Part shown: positions 56,606 to 64,000 of the stretch, in pieces
How positions within the stretch are numbered: position 1 is the stretch's first letter
Layout: every line of letters begins with the position of its first letter
Assembly (NCBI GenBank): GCA_000310025.1
Contig: FN649736.1
Span: 2,501,723-2,565,722, forward strand
Length of the DNA: 64,000 bases
Origin: Ectocarpus siliculosus
Lineage: Eukaryota > Sar > Phaeophyceae > Ectocarpales > Ectocarpaceae
Direction of reading: 5' to 3'
Notes under the pieces: generated by a model
Database searches by the model: none
Told to the model about the DNA's origin: nothing
The model's input: only the letters and a program-made list of their open reading frames with translations
Made by a program: the position numbers and the translations under genes

Positions 56606-59600
56606 ATGGAGGGCCTAATGCAAAAGATGAAAGTGGTGCTCGACAAGATCACCACCGCCAGGGCACGGGTGGTTGCAGCTTCTAAGGTAACAAGCGCATG
56701 CGATGACGACATCGATGGCCGCACATCTAACGAACGTGCTGTTTGTTCCGTTGCGACGTCATCATGAGTAGAGAGGTGTTCTTTGGGAAACACCTGGGGG
56801 GCGTCCCCGACGTTGGGTTATCGTTGTAGGAGCCACAATTGCTGGCTATTTCCATTGCGCCAGCGTTGTTTGGAAAAGACAAGAGAAGAAGGACCATGAG
56901 ATACTGCTCTAAACACGGCAAGTAGGATTTCCTTTGGAATTGCCCCGCAGTGAAGAAATCAGACGGAAGAGCCAGCGCACAACAGCCCCCCCTGCTGCCC
57001 TCCCCCCTCTCTTCTGGCGCGCGTCTTGCTCTCTTGAGGATGTCGCTTCAGGCTTGAGTCGTAACAACTTGCTCTTGCTGTCAAACCCAACCTACAGTAG
57101 GGTGGTGTTCTGCTTGCTGTAAATATTTGGGTGATCCGATGGTTTGACTGCCGCGAGGTGTGATCCGTTGATTGGTCAAAGTTCTTCTTCGGGGATATGC
57201 ATACAGAATAATTTACAGAAAGAAATTAAGTTGTGGCTATGTGAGCTTACACATGTTTCTTACAACTATTTAGTGAGTTTGATCGTCCACATCTTAATGG
57301 CGACAAGAACAGGGATACCTACCCATTGGTCAAAGAGTGTCGGTGGCGCAACGGTTTTTATGTGGAACTGCTATGTAGCGATGCGGACAAAATACTATGC
57401 CCAGTATCCAGCCGGTTCCCCCCCCGGTCACTGCGAAGACTTCAACACATACCCTTCAATTACGGTGTTACCTCGAACGGATAGTCCATCTGTAATTGTG
57501 TGTATATTTTCTAATAACAAGAGACGGGCGGGGGGGGGGGGGGTATTGGGAGAAAGGGTGATCGGGAGAGGAACGATGAGAGAAGAGACTGGATCGGCTT
57601 GGACCAGGCATGCCCTCAAGGTGTTGTCCCATTAGGCTACGTGTGACAAATCCATCCAGCAGTTGGCGCCCGGAGACAATTAACGTCAATTTCTTGTCGA
57701 CCCAGCTCCTTACTTGCGTCGCCACCATGAAGTCAAGCACAGGCTGTTTTACCACGGAGGTAGGGTAGGATCCACCGCAGCGCTAAGCTGTGTTTCTTAA
57801 CCCTGCTTGTTTTTTTTTTTCGGGAAAACTTGCGATTCGATTCCTTGCGACGGAAATGCGGGCGCCTACTGCTGTATCTCGTGTGTTCGTAAATTATTAT
57901 GGTCTGACCGTGTTGCGCGAGAGAGGGTTCCACGCCGACGTTTGACGCCCAAACTCCCGCCCGCCCCCCTGGTTTCGGAACAGTGTACGTGTGCCCAAGG
58001 TGCGCATGCCGCCTAACACCCCAACAAAGCAAGACAACCTTCTTGGTCGGGTGGGGAAGGAGTATTTTAGTCCACCATCTTGCAGCACCTTGTTACTTCG
58101 GTGCTGGCTCCGACGGTCTCGCGTAACACGGGCTGTCTTCGCAACGGCTGCAACGACGTCGAAATCCATCGATAGTTTCATACTCGTGTCGAACCACGGC
58201 TGTTCCGACTCCGATCCCGACTTGTCGCGAGAGTTTTTCCGCTGCTGATCGTCACCCCAGAAAAACGTCACGGCCTTTTCTGGAAGAGAAAAGGACAAAG
58301 GTTTTCCACACATTTTCCGATTTGAGCGAAGCTGCATGTTTCCTCGAGAACAACACACACAACACGCTCTTGCGCTCTGCCTCTGCTCGTGCGTCCCGTT
58401 CTTCGTTTGAACAGAGCCCTGCATGGGTGAAACCGAGGTTCCTGACGCACATAATGGGCCCGGTCATCGCGCTGATCGTCATCGCGTCCACCTTCTCCAA
58501 GACGGAGAGCCTCAACCTCTTCAGCTTGTAAGTGTCTTTTTCTGGCGTGTTCGCTAGTCCTCAGTGGGATGTTACTGCTCCTGCTGCCGCCGCCGCTGAT
58601 GTTGCCGCGATGATGTTGATGTTGCGCTACGTTACGGTACAAACACTTGCCAGCCGCTGCAAACCCGGCGTGCTATGTAGCCAAACCGGTGCTTGCGCTG
58701 CACACGAACCACGGACAGCTTGCTTAACCGCCGTACCGTGTGCATGTGTGTCTCCACGGGGGTATGTACCGAAAAAAACACGAAACGCAGACACGCGACG
58801 TGCATGGCCTTGGCCTTCGTGGTGCTAATGCCGGAGGGAGTCGTGGCCTACAGGAATCACCTGCTCCTGGACTCGCTGAGCCCGATCATGTCCAACGGGA
58901 CAAAGGCCAAGAAGAGAACGATTCATTTGACGCTACAGGTGTGTGGCCCGGCGGCCAAAAACAAGACTCTCGAAGGAAAACAGTTTATGCGTATGCTTGT
59001 GCGACCAGAGGGAAGTGTTTGTGGGACCCCGGCTCTCGTTTTTGTTCCTGCGATGTCGTAGCACTCGTTTATGTTTTGCGTACTTGCTCCGCGTGTTTTG
59101 CCTGTTTTTTTTTGTGTTTTGTTTCTGTTGTCTCTTGTCGCTGCAGGTCTTGGCGTCCATGTTTGCCGCGTTGGGGCTGTTTTTCATCGCGGGAAACAAG
59201 GTGTACCACAGGAACAGCATCCTGCCGCGAACCTGGCACGGCGTGGTTGGCGCCATCGTAAGTACTTCTCACCGATATCATGTTCATGTTTACTGGTTGT
59301 GATATTTTTCTACTTCAATTTTGTGTTGTGTTTCAGTTTTGTCATTCCATAGCAGAAAAGCCTCCTGCAGTCCTTCATCAAGAGTTGATAGCTGTTAATC
59401 GGACGCGGGGGAAAGGCAAGCAGTTCAAGGCAGTTGCAAGCCAGCATATTTTTCGTTTTTGCAAGGGGAATAATTCAGCTTTTCCCGCCGTACTGTCTTC
59501 TCTGTCGTTGTAAACGGTACGGAACCCTTTGGGCATAAATGCCATCTCGAAGGTGTCTCAACCCAGAGAACCGGGTATGGTCATGCTCATCGCACAACGC

Positions 59601-61553
59601 AATCGTGTTCGTGAGTACAATGCGGGTTCGTTCGTGCCAGTTGTACCGTACAGTTGGTGCGTATTCCCGTGAGTCTCTTGGGTTTCTTCCCGCTGCTCTT
59701 CCTCTTGCGCGCGTTCGTTGGTCTCGCTGGCCCCGAGAGGACTCGCTAGATGTAGATGACTCTCAGCTCGGTTTTCGGCATCGGGAAATATGCGTGATGT
59801 ACGGGACCCCTTTGTCGAAACGTTTTGACCTTGCTGCTGCTTCTCTCTCAGGAGCGGAGGGGGCGTAGTCCTGGGTAAACCTGCTGCTGCCGCCGCCGCT
59901 GACGACGACGTTTGGTACGCTGCTGATGCTGGAAGCTTTGTTGTTGTTGTTGTTGCTGCTGCTGCTGCCGCCGCTGCTGCTGCTGCTACTGCTCGTTCAG
60001 ACTCTGCTGGCCATGGTGATGCAAGTCGTGGTGGGGCGGTTGAAGCACATGAGCTTCACGAGCGGTGTCATCGACGCCAGAAATAGGGGCAAGAAGTACC
60101 GCTGGCACGGGAAGGCGAGTTAGGGCGGCCAACCAAGAGCGGGTGGCAGCAGCCTCAGGGTTCTCATTTCCGACTCGTCTTGCGTGTATGCCCTAATAAA
60201 AACCCTAGGCCTGCTGTCCCTCAAGGTTAACAGAGAGCACGCGACACCGTGTTCGTAGAGCTAGCCGGACTGACCTGTTTTTGTTTGTTTTTTGTCGAGG
60301 GATCGGCACGACGACGACCAAGGCTTCCGGTGGAGGAGGGGAGACTGTAAGAAACACCCTCGCCTCTGCGCGCTTGGTTTGTGCTTGGTGCAAGCGTGCA
60401 TTGCCCTCGAAGAAGGGACGCAGAATCGACGCCTCTGTGTTGCACGTGTCTGCCCATAATCGTGCAGTAATTTTTTGAAGTACCAGGCAAGTGAGAAAAG
60501 GACAACGGTTCGTCTAGATATTTTGCCTCCATCCAGCTACGGTGGCCTGCGCGTTTATTTTGTGCGCTTAAGTCATCATCTCTTCCGTGGCTCCGCTGCT
60601 GCTGTTGCTGTTCCAACCTGCTGTTTCCCTCTCCTCCCTCCCTCCCTCCCTCCTTCTTTCGCAGATGGGCCTCCTGCTGTATGACTTGTCGACGGTATCG
60701 GTGGTGCTCGGCCTGTGGACATTCTTCGGTTTGTCGGTGGTGGCGGTCGTTGTCCCACTGATGCTGGCGTACGCGTGGCTCAACGTCAACCTCCAGGTGA
60801 AGGAAGGGTCTTGCCTGGTGGTGGTGGTAGCTTGCCCTGAAGCATGTCGCCGTGTCCGTTGTGGCTACTGAGTTGTGCCGGGGGTGCAAACCGGTGCTAA
60901 CACAGCAGTGCTGTTGACAGGCTCCGGTGCCGTAGCGCGGTGTCGTATCTGAGAGTATTGCCGTACCGCACCAGAGAACCCGTACCCAGTCGCGCAATAT
61001 CACACAAAACAGCAGCCTGTTTGAGCGAAAGGTTACGCGAATGAAAGGATTGAAGGAAGGAAGGCGAAAGCAGGCCTTGCACGGAGGAGGGCCACTTCGA
61101 CCCCGGGAAGCGAAACAAGGGCACTGGATGCCGAGATAGCCAGGAGGCCAGGAGCATGCGCAGGCCCCCTACCGGAGCACCTTTGTCCCCTCGGTGACGT
61201 TGCCGATTCACCAACAGGACCACCCTCCTGATGACGGCAACGGTCATGATTCCTGCTGCCGCCGCTTCCGCGCCCCCCTCCTGCCGGCAGAATAACGCCT
61301 CGCCGCTGAACGAAAGCCCCCGCGTAACACCACCCAACCATTAACCCACCGCGCGCTGCACCACCTGCCGGCCTGCCAACGTCCCCTCCCGGTCGCCGTC
61401 CCACAGATGCACGAAACGAAGCACATCACGGTTCCGGTGTACAGCGAGGGGACGGACGACCCGGCAGGGGAAAAGTTGACCGCACCCGAGACGAAGCAGC
61501 TCGAGGAGGAAGGGGTGCCCGAGTCCAAAGGGGAGAGGGAGTACCCCTTGTGA
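56606..61553 (+). CDS. CYB561D2-like: Cytochrome b561 domain protein (CYB561D2-like transmembrane reductase)
   Basis: Cytochromes b561 are six-helix di-haem proteins moving electrons from ascorbate across membranes. Seven exons join in phase: 56,606-56,686, 58,415-58,527, 58,791-58,938, 59,147-59,257, 60,001-60,114, 60,665-60,796 and 61,407-61,553 (about 281 aa). Six hydrophobic helices start near residues 38, 68, 116, 145, 187 and 213. The four haem histidines fall where expected: H66 (FSLHATCMALAF), H110 (KRTIHLTLQ), H145 (TWHGVVGAI) and H187 (YRWHGKMGLLLYD). The layout matches the CYB561D1/D2 branch. The last exon adds a hydrophilic acidic tail of about 48 residues. Intron 5 appears to use a GC donor (AAG|GCGAGT). 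The first exon is assigned from an ATG and a phase-matched donor and is the least certain. Confidence 0.87.
59880..60000 (+). repeat. CTG/TTG/GCC trinucleotide microsatellite
   Basis: Mixed CTG, CCG and TTG runs lie directly before the acceptor of the CYB561D2-like exon at 60,001. The tract is intronic and acts as an unusual G-containing stretch in place of a plain pyrimidine tract. Confidence 0.85.
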
Positions 61554-63354
61554 GGCTTCACCCCCGAGAGCGACCAGCGGGTTGGTTGTGGAAATCGATC
61601 GGCGCCCTGCTGTTTTTCGTCTTTTTTTTTTTCGACGGTGGCGTTGGCGGTGGTGTGTGAGTGTGTGTGTGAAGCGTGTACAAGTAGGATTAGTCCACAG
61701 CAGTGATAAGCTGGAGTGGTGTGTGTGTTTTCCGTCAACCCCGGTGCTGCTGCCGGGGTTTAGAGTTTCGAGCAGGGGCAGCAGGGGACCGATGTGGCCT
61801 TGGCTGCTGGCGCTGCCTTTTTTCGCGGAGGTTGTTGAACGAGTGTCAGTCAACAAGTACGGCGGGTGGGGTGTCAAACTTCACTTCCGTGCCGTCAAAG
61901 TTCTCGAGGGAACGCAAACAACTCGAGACAGTTTTGGCACCGTTGGCTGGCCTGCTGTATCTAGTCTGCAATGATGCTTGTCGGTTTTGCCAAATTGGAC
62001 CGTTTCCCAGCGACAGCAAGGCGGGAATGCCCCTGCTGCAAGAAACGACTACCCACCTAGTCCTGTGCAGTACGTCGATTAAATCAACAGTTTACCAAGG
62101 GTTGAGCGACCAATACGAGCCTTTACTACAGCAGTACTACATACTTAGCAAATTTGCAAGTTTTTTCTTTTCTTCAAAAACGAGCCTTTACTACTGCAGT
62201 ACTACATAGTTGATGACAACCTCTGCAGAAAGGAGCACGCTAGTCTGAATGAATCCAACCCCCCGAAAACGACACGGTCCACTTAGAAACGTGACGGTTG
62301 GACAAAGGCGCGAAAACCGCTCCAAGAGTGGGGCTGTGCACTCAATACATGTAGGGTCAGCCTCGCAAAAATGCATATAATTGCGAAGCGGCGGAATACA
62401 TATCGGGTGGCTATGTTCTCGCAAGAGCGCCCCCTCTGGTGAACACACAAGGCTTTCTGCATACGGTAGGCTATTTGCCGCCGCTGTGGGGAGCCTCGCC
62501 GAGATAGACCAACACACTCAAGGCAATTCCTCTAAAAAAACACGAAGGCCTGGTATTGAGTCCTGAATCCTTTGAAGTCACCATTGGCCAAGGACCAACA
62601 GTAGTCGCTGGAAACCGGAGAAAACACCTACGCCTCACAAGGAGAAGATATCTTGGAACCTGTGCGTAACCGATCGTTATCGGTTCTTCTCTTCGCATTG
62701 TCCGCCTACAAATGAACGGGCATATGTATAGAACGCCGCTATAATTTGATAAGGATTGCGCACGGAGGGCAACAGCACACCGAATAGGCACGCCCACAAA
62801 TCCACGCGTGGCCAACCAGCAACAAGACACACAAAAAAGCACACGAAAATTTAAACCTGATCCCTTGCGCACACCACGCCAAATCACCGGCCCCTCACCA
62901 CCGCAGGCATGCCGTGAGCTGGGTGGGGCACGAGTACTGTGCCGCGTACAATACAACTCTAAAGTTCAAGAGAAAATACAACAATTCGGCGCGTGAGCCT
63001 CAACCGGGACGTCACTATGTAGTCACAACAAACAACAACACCCCCCAACTGTTGGGTCGTCACCATACAAACATAACACCGCGCGTTAAGCCGTTCGCCA
63101 AATCTTCCGTTCGTTCACACGCCAAAAAAGAGTCACACTAAATACGTAGCCCTCTACAGCAACTACAACACCATTTCACATCAACACCCCAACTTGTCGC
63201 CAGCAGAAAAACAAAACACCGCGCATTGAAACTATCTTCCGTTCGCCACGCACCAAAGCGTCACGCTTCGTACATATATGCGCACACACCCAGACACAGC
63301 CCCCAGAGGAGGACCGTAGGACCGTTGTTGGTGTGTGTCTATCTCGCCTCCGAA
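61554..63354. other. No recognisable gene
   Basis: This is downstream of the CYB561D2-like gene. Short duplicated words TTTACTAC-GCAGTACTACATA occur at about 62,122 and 62,187. The open frames are not supported by composition or family similarity. Confidence 0.4.
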
Positions 63355-63920
63355 TACCCCCCCCCCCCCCTGCTCCCCCCCCCCCGGTGCTTGCCATCGG
63401 GGTTGGGTTTTCGTCGCTTGGCAACGACGTTGTAAAACAAGCCAATTCACTTCGTGAACTCGGCAACCAGGTTACCGTTTTTTTTTTTTTACCTCGGTTT
63501 TTTTTTTGGCGGTAACCATAATGGTGGTCGAGTAGATCATGTTGTGCGGGGTCGAGAAACTTCACTCCGCGCAACGGGGGATGATCGCACCACGTTGTGT
63601 TAAAATGGTCAAGCATCCTGGAGGCAGTTACACAGTGATTACAACTGTTTTTGGAAGTGAAAGCACCAGAAAATAAATTAAGTCATAGGTAGTTGCCATC
63701 CGTACGCAAGGAAGTAAGCACAAGATGCCGAACACCTTTAGAAGGATGCAGCTCACCCTTCATGCGATTCGCCAAATACCTCAGGGCGTTTCGCGCTTGG
63801 TGATGTGAGAGCTTGGTCCGGTGAGAACCCGGCGTGTTCCGTCCCGGTTTTGTAGGGATGTGAGGTCAATGGTTTAAGGATTACGGCATGCACGATTATG
63901 AGTACACCCCCCCCCCCCGC
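63355..63920 (-). repeat. G-tract-bounded SINE-like repeat, copy C
   Basis: This is a full-length member of the family at 10,720-11,262 in the same orientation, with long C runs on the plus strand at both ends (63,358-63,385 and 63,906-63,919). The head and body carry scattered C-to-T type differences, for example in the B-box-like segment, which reads GGGTTCTCACC. Confidence 0.8.
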
Positions 63921-64000
63921 CCGAGCTACGGTGGTCTCACCAGCAAGCAAGCAACCCTCTCGGTGAAGGGACATTCTGTACCCGCGGCATTCCACTATTT

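Overview
The window looks like nuclear DNA of a brown alga (Phaeophyceae, Ectocarpus-like). The genes are split by many GT-AG introns and sit among old LINE, SINE and TIR elements. One gene combines Lin-12/Notch repeats, a chlamydial-PMP-type beta-helix and a multi-span membrane tail, an architecture I associate with brown-algal genomes. The organism call is inference; the intron-exon structures below were read directly by matching splice signals, reading phase and family conservation.

Layout. Positions 1-20,800 are repeat-dominated. They hold a decayed duplicate of the 3' end of COG6 (1-815), a broken RTE-like LINE (about 3,700-7,327, minus), a TA-flanked TIR transposon inserted into one arm of a foldback element (7,793-10,195), two copies of a G-tract-bounded, tRNA-headed SINE-like repeat (10,720-11,262 and 13,370-13,915), a second smaller TIR element (12,245-12,797), a 5'-truncated second LINE (14,712-15,650), and paired dispersed repeats.

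Positions 20,805-28,380 carry the six-exon LNR/beta-helix/multi-TM gene (about 1,512 aa). Positions 28,381-32,782 have no gene I can support.

Positions 32,783-44,452 (minus) carry a complete 14-exon COG6 (about 693 aa), a subunit of the Golgi tethering complex. Its introns hold an assembly gap inside a GA microsatellite, a perfect 3 x 259 bp triplication of SINE sequence, a GCGGT/ACCGC repeat field and a tRNA-Ser(UGA) gene. COG6 is head-to-head with a seven-exon gene for U2 snRNP protein A' (45,104-51,572, plus), about 651 bp between start codons. This U2A' ends in a long Ala/Pro/acidic linker and a SAP motif, which is the most unusual protein architecture in the window.

Positions 54,792-56,060 hold a frameshifted ankyrin-repeat fragment (minus). 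Positions 56,606-61,553 carry a seven-exon CYB561D2-type cytochrome b561 (about 281 aa) with all four expected haem histidines. The right end has a third SINE-like copy (63,355-63,920).

The intact genes are unrelated housekeeping or surface genes (vesicle tethering, splicing, membrane redox, a putative surface receptor or adhesin) and do not form a pathway. The structurally interesting material is the repeat layer and the U2A'-SAP and LNR-PMP-TM proteins.
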